A stretch of DNA of 5,508 nt, from positions 1 to 5,508 of the forward strand of contig JAJZVE010000354.1 of assembly GCA_021845835.1 (NCBI GenBank). The letters run 5' to 3'. The notes below the pieces were generated by a model. The model was not told the DNA's origin. It searched no databases and saw only the letters and a program-made list of their open reading frames with translations. Origin of the DNA: Pseudomonadota bacterium (lineage in GTDB: Bacteria > Pseudomonadota > Alphaproteobacteria > Acetobacterales > Acetobacteraceae). Positions 1-4,898 of this stretch are shown here, one piece after another. A program made the translations under genes and the position numbers. Every line of letters begins with the position of its first letter. The stretch's first letter is position 1.

Positions 1-245
1 GCGTGCTGGCGGAGGGACGGAGCGCGGCGCGCACGACGCTCGCCGAGGTGATGACGCCGAACCCGGACTCGCTGCCGCCGCGGGCCAGCGCGATCGAGGC
101 GCTGCACCTGATGACCGATGGCGGCTTCCGCCATGTGCCGGTGGTCGAGCAGGACCGCGTCGCCGGCATCGTCTCGTTCGCCGACTTCCGCGGCATCGAG
201 CGGGCGCATCTCGACGATGAAACCGGCTACTGGGAGATCATGTAG
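1..245 (+). CDS. CBS-domain protein, C-terminal fragment (5' end outside window)
   Basis: This is the last 81 codons or so of a CBS-domain protein; the reading frame is open to the left edge, so the true start lies upstream. The visible part contains one CBS motif. It opens with the VMTPNPDSL turn, continues through a helix (AIEALHLMTDGG) and ends in the FRHVPVVEQDRVAGIVSFAD strand-turn-strand. The stretch before it (LAEGRSAARTTLAE) looks like the linker that follows a preceding CBS repeat, so the whole protein probably carries a tandem CBS pair. CBS pairs usually bind adenine nucleotides and regulate an attached or partner protein; the ligand and partner cannot be read here. The protein ends in a short acidic tail after the domain (DDETGYWEIM), with a TAG stop. 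It converges on the amidohydrolase gene with only 15 nt between the stops. The CBS assignment is solid; the role is unknown. Confidence 0.88.
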   Translation, partial: VLAEGRSAARTTLAEVMTPNPDSLPPRASAIEALHLMTDGGFRHVPVVEQDRVAGIVSFADFRGIERAHLDDETGYWEIM

Positions 246-260
246 CCGCCGCGCGCCCGC

Positions 261-1031
261 TCAGCCGAGCCCCAGCACCGCCCCCGGATCGGCCGCAATC
301 GGCCGCAGCACCGCCGCGAGGCGCCCGGCCCAGGCGGCGGCCCCGGCCGCCTCCGCGATCAGGTCCTGACGTACCTCGAACAGCGCCGTCGCGATCCCGC
401 GCGCCTCGCCAACCCAGGGCACGGTGAAATCGCCCTCCAGGGTGACGCGATAGGGCTCGTTCACGCCGATCAGCAGCGCGGGGTCGGCGCGCAGCCCGTC
501 GAGCAGGGCGGCGGCAAGCCGCTTGGCCCGCAGATACAGCACGCCGACCTGCCAGGGGCGGCGCACGCCAAGGAAGGTCGGGGTGAAGCTGTGCACGCCG
601 ATCAGCACGGTCGGCCGGCCGGCGGACAGGCGGGCCTCCAGCAGCGCGGCCACGCGATCGCGGAACGGCGCGAAGAACAGGCGGTTGCGGGTGGCGCGTT
701 CCGCGGCGGACAGGTCGCGGTTGCCGGGAATCTCGGTCGCCTCGCTGCGCGCCGGTATCAGGCTGGCCGCCCCGGCGGGCCGGTTGCAGTCGATCAGCAG
801 GCGCGAATACCCGGCGAGCGCCAGCGGCGCATCCAGGTCCCGCGCCAACTGCCGCGCCACCTCCGCCGCACCGATGTCATAGGCGATATGGCGCTGCAGC
901 TCCGACGCCGGCAGGCCGAGAGTGCCGTAGCGCGCCGGGATGAAGTTGGAGGCGTGTTCGCACAGCAGCACGACGGGCGAGCCGCCCTGTTCGTTGACGA
1001 GCGTGACGGCGGGCGGGTCGGCCTCTGGCAT
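261..1031 (-). CDS. N-formylglutamate amidohydrolase family protein (COG3931-like)
   Basis: A 256-residue protein of the N-formylglutamate amidohydrolase family (PF05013), zinc-type enzymes that cleave N-formyl or related N-acyl amino acids. Visible family motifs are CEHASNFIP (24-32), YDIGA (51-55), YSRLLIDCNRP (75-85), GVHSFTP (145-151), EGDFTVPWVGEARG (199-212) and EVRQD (219-223). The likely metal and catalytic residues are His26 or Glu25, His147 and Glu219. The CEHAS form, rather than the SHSG form I associate with HutG, points to the COG3931 branch, whose substrate is not well established; I therefore give no hutG symbol. The ATG start is supported by GAGGA at 1039-1043 (minus strand), 7 nt upstream. 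The gene begins 10 nt after the fmt stop and is very likely the third gene of a def-fmt operon. No histidine-utilisation genes are visible nearby, which argues against a role in histidine degradation. Confidence 0.9.
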   Translation of the reverse strand: MPEADPPAVTLVNEQGGSPVVLLCEHASNFIPARYGTLGLPASELQRHIAYDIGAAEVARQLARDLDAPLALAGYSRLLIDCNRPAGAASLIPARSEATEIPGNRDLSAAERATRNRLFFAPFRDRVAALLEARLSAGRPTVLIGVHSFTPTFLGVRRPWQVGVLYLRAKRLAAALLDGLRADPALLIGVNEPYRVTLEGDFTVPWVGEARGIATALFEVRQDLIAEAAGAAAWAGRLAAVLRPIAADPGAVLGLG

Positions 1032-1041
1032 CGGGCGGTCC

Positions 1042-1947
1042 TCAGAGCAGGCGTGTGCCGGGGGGAATGCGCCGGCCGCGCAGGAAAGCGGCGGCGTCGA
1101 GCGCGGCGCGGCCGGGGGCCTGCACCTCGGTCAGCCGCAGCGCCCCGCGCCCGGCGGCGACCAGCAGCGCGTCGTCCAGCACCGTGCCGGGCGGGCCGCT
1201 ACCATCCTCGACCGTGGCCGCCAGGATCTTCAGCGGCTGGCCGTCGAGCAGCGCGAACGTGCCGGGCCAGGGATTGAGCGCGCGTACGCGGCGGGCGAGG
1301 GCGGCGGCGTCCTCGCTCCAGTCCAGATGCCCGTCGGCGCGCGTCAGCTTGGGGGCATAGGTGGCACTCTCCGCCGGCTGCGGCACCGCGGGCGGCGGAT
1401 CGTCCAGCGCGCGCAGGATCAGCCGCGCGCCGATCTCCGCCAGTTGGTCATGCAGCGAGGCGGCGGTAGTACGGCCGGTGATCGGCACCGCCTCGCGCAG
1501 CAGCATCGGGCCTGTATCGAGGCCGGCATCCATCTGCATGATGGTGATGCCGCTCTCGGCGTCTCCGGCCAGGATCGCGGCCTGGATCGGCGCCGCGCCG
1601 CGCCAGCGCGGCAGCAGGCTGGCATGGATGTTGAGGCAGCCGCGCCGCGGCGCGGCCAGCATCGGCTCGGGCAGGATCAGGCCATAGGCGGCGACCACGG
1701 CGGCATCCAGGCCGAGCGCCGCGAACGCCTCCTGCGCCGCCGGATCGCGCTTCAGCCGGGCGGGCGTGCGGACCGGAAGGCCCAGCTCATCCGCCGCGAC
1801 ATGCACCGGGCAGCGCCGCACCGCCTGTCCGCGCCCGGCGGGGCGGGGCGGCTGGCAGTAAACGGCGGCGATGTCGTGGCCGGCACCGTGCAGGGCGCGC
1901 AGCGCCGGCACGGCGAAATCCGGACTGCCCATGAAGGCGAGACGCAC
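1042..1947 (-). CDS. fmt: Methionyl-tRNA formyltransferase
   Basis: A 301-residue enzyme, close to the 315 of the E. coli protein. It transfers a formyl group from 10-formyl-tetrahydrofolate to Met-tRNAfMet in the cytoplasm, giving the initiator tRNA for translation. The N-terminal formyltransferase domain (about 1-180) begins [16 protein letters not shown]. It carries the folate and catalytic signature [17 protein letters not shown] (105-121) and [11 protein letters not shown] (139-149), giving the catalytic triad Asn106, His108 and Asp144. The short linker [14 protein letters not shown] (197-210) leads into the C-terminal tRNA-binding domain, with [10 protein letters not shown] at 223-232. 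The start is a GTG at 1945-1947, fixed by the family's conserved N-terminus. It lies 3 nt after the def stop with only a weak Shine-Dalgarno (AAGGCGAA inside def), which suggests translational coupling to def. The gene is full length with no missing key residue. Confidence 0.97.
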   Translation of the reverse strand: MRLAFMGSPDFAVPALRALHGAGHDIAAVYCQPPRPAGRGQAVRRCPVHVAADELGLPVRTPARLKRDPAAQEAFAALGLDAAVVAAYGLILPEPMLAAPRRGCLNIHASLLPRWRGAAPIQAAILAGDAESGITIMQMDAGLDTGPMLLREAVPITGRTTAASLHDQLAEIGARLILRALDDPPPAVPQPAESATYAPKLTRADGHLDWSEDAAALARRVRALNPWPGTFALLDGQPLKILAATVEDGSGPPGTVLDDALLVAAGRGALRLTEVQAPGRAALDAAAFLRGRRIPPGTRLL

Positions 1948-1950
1948 GCG

Positions 1951-2508
1951 CTACTTCGCCTTCTGCCGCTGCTCCTTCGCCAGCCGGCGCAGGATCATGT
2001 TGCGCTTGAGGGCGGAGAGGTGATCGACGAACAGCACGCCGTCGAGATGGTCGATCTCGTGCTGCAGGCAGGCGGCGAGCAGGTCGTCGGCCTCGATCTC
2101 CCGCCGCGCGCCGGTCGCGTCCAGGTAGCGCACCTTCACCCGCGCCGGCCGCGTCACGTCGGCATACTGGCCGGGCAGCGACAGGCAGCCTTCCTCGCGG
2201 GTGGCAAGCTCGGCGCTGGCGGCAATGATTTCCGGGTTGACCAGGGCGATCGGGTCGCGCGCCTCGTTGCGCTGCAGATCGACCACGGCCACGCGCAGCC
2301 CGACGCCGACCTGCGGTGCCGCGAGGCCGATGCCGGGCGCCTTGTACATGGTGGCGAACAGGCGCGGCAGCAGCGCGCGCACCGCGTCGCCGTCGCCCTC
2401 CCGCACCGGCCGCGCCCTGGCCTTCAGCGCGGCGTGCGGCGCGATCAGGATGGGCAACAACTCGCCCGCGTCGTCGGGTGGCGGCAGGGTGGAAACGGCG
2501 GAGGACAT
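1951..2508 (-). CDS. def: Peptide deformylase
   Basis: A 185-residue metalloprotease-like enzyme that removes the formyl group from the N-terminal methionine of nascent proteins as they leave the ribosome. All three family motifs are intact: GIGLAAPQVG (59-68, with Gln66), EEGCLSLPG (105-113, with metal ligand Cys108) and QHEIDHLDG (149-157, with metal ligands His150 and His154 and catalytic Glu151). It is the first gene of a tight minus-strand operon with fmt 3 nt downstream, the common def-fmt arrangement. The ATG at 2506-2508 gives about 16 residues before the conserved LLPILIAP strand, longer than many deformylases, and I see no good Shine-Dalgarno in front of it. An alternative TTG start at codon 17 or 18 would give a typical N-terminus but also lacks a clear ribosome site. 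The C-terminus is lysine-rich (KEQRQKAK), as is common in the family. Confidence 0.97.
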   Translation of the reverse strand: MSSAVSTLPPPDDAGELLPILIAPHAALKARARPVREGDGDAVRALLPRLFATMYKAPGIGLAAPQVGVGLRVAVVDLQRNEARDPIALVNPEIIAASAELATREEGCLSLPGQYADVTRPARVKVRYLDATGARREIEADDLLAACLQHEIDHLDGVLFVDHLSALKRNMILRRLAKEQRQKAK

Positions 2509-2556
2509 TGCCGCGATGTAGCGGTCCCGGCGCGGGGGTTCAACGCCCCTTAGCCC

Positions 2557-2586
2557 CTTGCAACGGAAGGCATTGCTGCCAAATTA
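2557..2586 (+). promoter_or_regulatory. Candidate RpoH (sigma-32 type) promoter for hsp20
   Basis: CTTGCAA at 2557-2563 matches the -35 core of heat-shock sigma promoters (CTTGAAA) at six of seven positions. Thirteen bases later TGCCAAAT (2577-2584) resembles the -10 element CCCCATnT at four of its seven specified positions. Transcription would begin near 2592, leaving a leader of about 75 nt before the hsp20 ATG. The -10 match is imperfect and was found by eye next to a gene expected to be heat-induced, so the call is moderate at best. A four-base inverted repeat (TGCC 2577-2580, GGCA 2587-2590) overlaps the -10 but is too short to call an operator. Confidence 0.42.
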
Positions 2587-2594
2587 GGCAACGT

Positions 2595-2667
2595 CGGGTC
2601 GCCATCACGGGACCCGGCGATTCGGACCCGGATTGCGGGTCCGGCTTCGCTCTGAGGAGGAGGCCCG
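2595..2667 (+). promoter_or_regulatory. Structured 5' leader of hsp20 with possible Shine-Dalgarno masking
   Basis: The leader contains a 6-bp stem CGGGTC/GACCCG (2595-2600 with 2611-2616). It is followed by a perfect 8-bp hairpin CGGACCCG-gattg-CGGGTCCG (2623-2643). The Shine-Dalgarno AGGAGG is at 2655-2660, 7 nt from the ATG. The right arm of the 8-bp hairpin can instead pair CGGGUC (2636-2641) with GGCCCG (2662-2667). That fold brings CUUC (2645-2648) against GAGG (2657-2660) and buries the ribosome site. The two folds exclude each other. Small heat-shock genes in Alphaproteobacteria are often controlled by RNA thermometers (ROSE type), but I do not see a clear ROSE consensus here. The pairings are read directly; the thermosensor role is inference. 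Confidence 0.4.
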
Positions 2668-3129
2668 ATGACGACACGCATGTTCGCGTCCCCGTTGTTC
2701 CTGGGGTTCGACCATCTGGAACAGATGCTGGAGCGCGCCGCGAAGACCTCGGCCGATGGCTATCCGCCCTACAACATCGAGCAGACCGGCCCGACCGGGC
2801 TGCGCATCACGCTCGCCGTGGCCGGCTTCACCATGGACGACCTGCAGATCACGCAGGAGGACAACCAGCTGGTGATCCGCGGCCGGCAGACCGATGACGG
2901 GCAGGGGCGCGTGTTCCTGCATCGCGGCATCGCCGCGCGGCAGTTCCAGCGCGCCTTCGTGCTCGCCGAAGGGATCGAGGTGAAGGGGGCCTGGCTCGAC
3001 AACGGCCTGCTGCACATCGACCTGATGCGCCCGCAGCCGGAGAGCCGGGTGAAGACCATCCGCATCGGCAAGGGCGACAGCACGGTTTCGGTGCTCGACC
3101 CGCAGGTCAAGCACGGCCGGGTGGGCTGA
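2668..3129 (+). CDS. Small heat-shock protein, Hsp20/IbpA type
   Basis: A 153-residue ATP-independent chaperone that binds unfolding proteins in the cytoplasm and holds them for refolding by DnaK/ClpB. The order of parts is typical. A short hydrophobic N-terminal arm (PLFLGFDHLEQMLERAAK) leads to YPPYNIE at 32-38, which opens the alpha-crystallin domain (about 34-122). That domain contains LAVAGFTMDDLQI (49-61), LVIRGRQ (68-74) and FLHRGIAARQFQRAFVLA (83-100), and ends in NGLLHIDLMRPQPE (112-125). The C-terminal extension carries an I-x-I anchor (IRI, 131-133) used to build oligomers. LHRGIAARxFxRxFxLA is characteristic of the IbpA/HspH class (class A), the likely assignment. A strong Shine-Dalgarno (GAGGAGGAGG) lies 7 nt or less before the ATG. 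The gene is followed by a DUF1150 gene on the same strand, probably on one transcript. Confidence 0.96.
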   Translation: MTTRMFASPLFLGFDHLEQMLERAAKTSADGYPPYNIEQTGPTGLRITLAVAGFTMDDLQITQEDNQLVIRGRQTDDGQGRVFLHRGIAARQFQRAFVLAEGIEVKGAWLDNGLLHIDLMRPQPESRVKTIRIGKGDSTVSVLDPQVKHGRVG

Positions 3130-3143
3130 AACGAACAAGGGAT

Positions 3144-3175
3144 GGCGGCGTTGGCCCCGTATGGCAACGTCCGCC
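3144..3175 (+). repeat. Intergenic hairpin between hsp20 and the DUF1150 gene
   Basis: GGCGG-CGTTG (3144-3153) pairs with CAACG-T-CCGCC (3165-3175), giving ten base pairs interrupted by one bulged T (3170). CC (3155-3156) and GG (3163-3164) can add two more pairs, with G3154 bulged and a six-base loop CCGTAT. The hairpin ends directly at the GGGAG Shine-Dalgarno of the next gene. No T-run follows, so it is not a standard intrinsic terminator. It could protect the 3' end of the hsp20 message, mark a processing site or lower readthrough and translation of the second gene. Confidence 0.6.
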
Positions 3176-3189
3176 GGGAGAATGAGACA

Positions 3190-3438
3190 ATGGACGAGAA
3201 CACTCGGCCGGAGGACCCGGCCCCGCTGGAGATCCTGGACATCCGCCATCTGTCGGCCGAGCAACTGGCCGGTCTCGGCGTGTCGCAGATCGCCTATGTG
3301 AAGCCGGTGATGATGAACGGCGTGCGCGCCTTCGCCATCCACGCTGCCGACGGCACCCCGATGGCGGTGGCCGGCGACTGTGACGTGGCGGTGGCGGCGA
3401 TCCGCCAGCACGAGATGCAGCCCAGCCTGGTGCACTGA
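3190..3438 (+). CDS. DUF1150 family protein
   Basis: An 82-residue protein of the DUF1150 family, small proteins known mainly from Alphaproteobacteria and of unknown function. The recognisable core is LSAEQLAGLGVSQIAYVKPV, then a strand-like AFAIHAADGTPMAVAGD, then a helix AVAAIRQHEMQPSLVH at the C-terminus. No signal peptide or membrane segment is visible, so it should be cytoplasmic. I chose the ATG at 3190 because GGGAG (3176-3180) lies 9 nt upstream. The in-frame ATG at 3142 would add 16 residues without family resemblance, would have its AAGGG directly against the start, and would place a strong hairpin inside the coding sequence. It lies 60 nt after hsp20 on the same strand, so a link to protein quality control is a reasonable guess and nothing more. 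Confidence 0.87.
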   Translation: MDENTRPEDPAPLEILDIRHLSAEQLAGLGVSQIAYVKPVMMNGVRAFAIHAADGTPMAVAGDCDVAVAAIRQHEMQPSLVH

Positions 3439-3452
3439 GCAGGGCGAGACGT

Positions 3453-4415
3453 TCAGCCGGGCAGGCGCGGCACGCGGCTGCCCGGCGTCGTGAGATCGAG
3501 CAGCGGCCCCAGCGGCACGATGCCGGTCGGGTTCACCCAGGGGTGGCTCATGTAGTAGTGCCGCTTGATGTGGCCGAATTCGACCGTCGCGGCGATGCCC
3601 TCGGCCTGATACAGCGAGCGGGTGAAGTCCCACAGCGCCGGATAGTCGACGATACGGCGCAGGTTGCACTTGAAGTGGCCGTGATAGACGGCATCGAAGC
3701 GGATCAGCGTGGTGAACAGCCGCCAGTCCGCTTCCGTCAGTTTGTCGCCGCACAGATATGCCTGCCGCGAGAGGCGTTCCTCCAGCCAGTCCAGCGTCTC
3801 GAACAACGGGCGCACCGCCTCCTCGTAGGCGGATTGCGTGCGGGCGAAGCCGGCGCGATAGACGCCGTTGTTGAGCGTCGCATAGACGCGCGCATTCACC
3901 GCGTCGATCTCGGCGCGCAGCGCGGCCGGGTAATAGTCGCCGGGCGCGGCGCCGATGCCGTCGAAGGCGGCATTGAAGATGCGGATGATCTCGGCCGATT
4001 CGTTGTTGACGATGCGGTTCGTGGCGCGGTCCCACAGCACCGGGACAGTGACGCGGCCGGAGAAGCGCGCATCGGCGCGGGCGTAGAGTTCATGCAGGCA
4101 CCGCGCGTCCATCACCGGGTCCGCCACCACGCCGTCGCCCGGCGTGAAGGTCCAGCCATCCTCGCCCATCAGCCAGTGTACCACGGACAGGCCGACGATG
4201 TTGTCCAGGCGCTTGATGCGGCGGAAGATCAGCGCGCGATGCGCCCAGGGGCAGGCGAGCGAGACATAGAGGAGATAGCGCCCGGCCTCCGGCGGAAACC
4301 GCCCGCCGGGTTCGATCCGATCTCGGAACACCGTGTCGGGACGCGCGAAGGCACCCCTGCTGTCGGCACGGTCGCGGCTTTCGCGCTGCCAAACGCCGTC
4401 GATCATCAGGCCCAT
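3453..4415 (-). CDS. Glutathionyl-hydroquinone reductase (omega/Xi-class GST)
   Basis: A 320-residue glutathione transferase of the YqjG/PcpF/ECM4 group. These enzymes use a cysteine and glutathione to strip glutathione from glutathionyl-hydroquinones, giving hydroquinone and GSSG. The N-terminal thioredoxin-like domain carries the active-site ACPWAHR (54-60, Cys55), WTF (88-90), VTVPVLWD (122-129) and the glutathione-binding NNESAEI (137-143). The C-terminal helical domain has LTEADWRLFTTLIRFDAVYH (226-245), GHFKCN (246-251) and HYYMSHPWVNPTG (286-298), all typical of this group. Length and motifs are complete. The ATG is preceded by GGGAG with 6 nt spacing. It lies 27 nt after the MaoC gene and is probably the last gene of that operon. 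Family assignment is firm; the natural quinone substrate is unknown. The final codons fall inside a GC-rich hairpin. Confidence 0.94.
   Translation of the reverse strand: MGLMIDGVWQRESRDRADSRGAFARPDTVFRDRIEPGGRFPPEAGRYLLYVSLACPWAHRALIFRRIKRLDNIVGLSVVHWLMGEDGWTFTPGDGVVADPVMDARCLHELYARADARFSGRVTVPVLWDRATNRIVNNESAEIIRIFNAAFDGIGAAPGDYYPAALRAEIDAVNARVYATLNNGVYRAGFARTQSAYEEAVRPLFETLDWLEERLSRQAYLCGDKLTEADWRLFTTLIRFDAVYHGHFKCNLRRIVDYPALWDFTRSLYQAEGIAATVEFGHIKRHYYMSHPWVNPTGIVPLGPLLDLTTPGSRVPRLPG
3456..3486. terminator. GC-rich hairpin at the convergent gene ends, possible bidirectional terminator
   Basis: GCCGGGCAG (3456-3464) and CTGCCCGGC (3478-3486) are perfect 9-base inverted repeats. Between them CGCG (3466-3469) and CGCG (3473-3476) extend the stem beyond a G-G mismatch, leaving a three-base loop GCA. 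The hairpin overlaps the last codons of the GST gene (minus strand) and lies 17 nt past the DUF1150 stop (plus strand). It can form in either transcript. No T-run follows on either side, so intrinsic termination is uncertain; it may act as a 3'-end stabiliser or block colliding transcription. Confidence 0.45.
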
Positions 4416-4442
4416 GCCGCTCTCCCTGCGCCCGCGTGACGC

Positions 4443-4898
4443 TCAGTCGAACACCAGCGTGATCGTCTCCGCCACCAGCGCCGGCCGCGCCTCGCCCTCG
4501 ATCTCCACCGTGTTTTCGGCGATCAGCCGGCGCCCGCCGTCGATCGCCTCGCTCGCCTGCAGCGTCATGTGCAGCCGCACGCGCGATCCCGCCGGCACCG
4601 GCGCGGTGAAGCGCACGCGGTTGGAGCCGTAGTTGATGCCGCGCGAGCGGTTGCGGATGCGATAGACGCTCTGCGACAGTTGCGGCAGCAGCGACAGGGT
4701 CAGGAAGCCGTGCGCGATCGTCCTGCCGCCCGGCATCTCGCGCGCGGCGCGTTCGCGGTCCACGTGGATCCATTGATGATCGCCGGTGGCGTCGGCGAAG
4801 CGGTCGATCATTTCCTGCGTCACCGTCAGCCACGCGCTCGACCCGAGCGGCTGGCCGACCAGCGCGTCCATGTCCGCCGGCGTCCCGATTTCCTTCAC
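4443..4898 (-). CDS. MaoC family hydratase (hot-dog fold)
   Basis: A 151-residue single hot-dog-fold protein of the MaoC/(R)-specific enoyl-CoA hydratase type, expected to add water to trans-2-enoyl-CoA. The hydratase-2 signature ADATGDHQWIHVDRERA (35-51) supplies the catalytic Asp40 and His45. The family's NP in GDxNPxH is replaced by QW, a variant I recall from the mycobacterial Rv0130 group, which is of similar length. GGRTIAHGFLTLSLLP (57-72) is the substrate-binding helix, and NYGSNRVRFTAPVPAGSRVR (89-108) is the next conserved strand pair. The start is GTG at 4896-4898, overlapping the upstream gene's TGA by four bases (GTGA). GGAGGAAA (4903-4910, minus strand) lies just upstream and supports it. 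The overlap shows translational coupling to the acyl-CoA synthetase-like gene. The natural substrate (short, medium or branched enoyl-CoA) cannot be read from sequence. Confidence 0.93.
   Translation of the reverse strand: MKEIGTPADMDALVGQPLGSSAWLTVTQEMIDRFADATGDHQWIHVDRERAAREMPGGRTIAHGFLTLSLLPQLSQSVYRIRNRSRGINYGSNRVRFTAPVPAGSRVRLHMTLQASEAIDGGRRLIAENTVEIEGEARPALVAETITLVFD

Larger units (their letters stand above)
2509..2667. other. Divergent intergenic control region between def and hsp20
   Basis: A 159-nt region between two divergently read genes, so it must hold promoters for both the def operon (-) and hsp20 (+). On the plus strand I see a candidate heat-shock promoter (2557-2586) followed by a folded leader (2595-2667), described separately. 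The most AT-rich part is around 2573-2590 (ttgctgccaaattaggca), which suits promoter melting. On the minus strand I could not find a convincing -35/-10 pair for def. Confidence 0.7.

Noticed and set aside
289..310. Short tandem repeat of atcggccgca
   Set aside because: Two copies lie within the coding sequence for LRPIAADPG of the amidohydrolase. It is GC-rich codon repetition with no sign of a repeat element.
2531..2550. Possible terminator-like GGGG/CCCC hairpin upstream of hsp20
   Set aside because: The stem is only about four to five base pairs with no T-run, and no gene ends here: both flanking genes start from this region.
940..2553. A 537-codon open frame on the plus strand
   Set aside because: It lies opposite fmt and def, both of which have complete family motifs. 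Its translation is low-complexity Arg/Gly/Gln/Ala-rich with no recognisable domain, as expected of an antisense frame in very GC-rich DNA.
3142..3189. Upstream ATG giving a longer DUF1150 protein
   Set aside because: AAGGG abuts the ATG with no spacing, the added residues do not resemble the family, and a strong hairpin lies across this stretch. The ATG at 3190 has a well-placed GGGAG.
2605..4035. A 476-codon open frame on the minus strand
   Set aside because: It runs antisense to hsp20 and DUF1150 and out of frame through the GST gene. The translation is His/Arg/Ala-rich with no domain; the overlapped genes are clearly real.
3543..4439. A 298-codon plus-strand frame opposite the GST gene
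   Set aside because: The minus-strand GST has all its active-site motifs. The opposite frame shows no family resemblance and is a GC-driven shadow.
4090..4833. A 247-codon minus-strand frame spanning the MaoC and GST genes
   Set aside because: It is out of frame with two well-supported genes and is rich in Arg/Gly/Ala without motifs. It is not a fusion.
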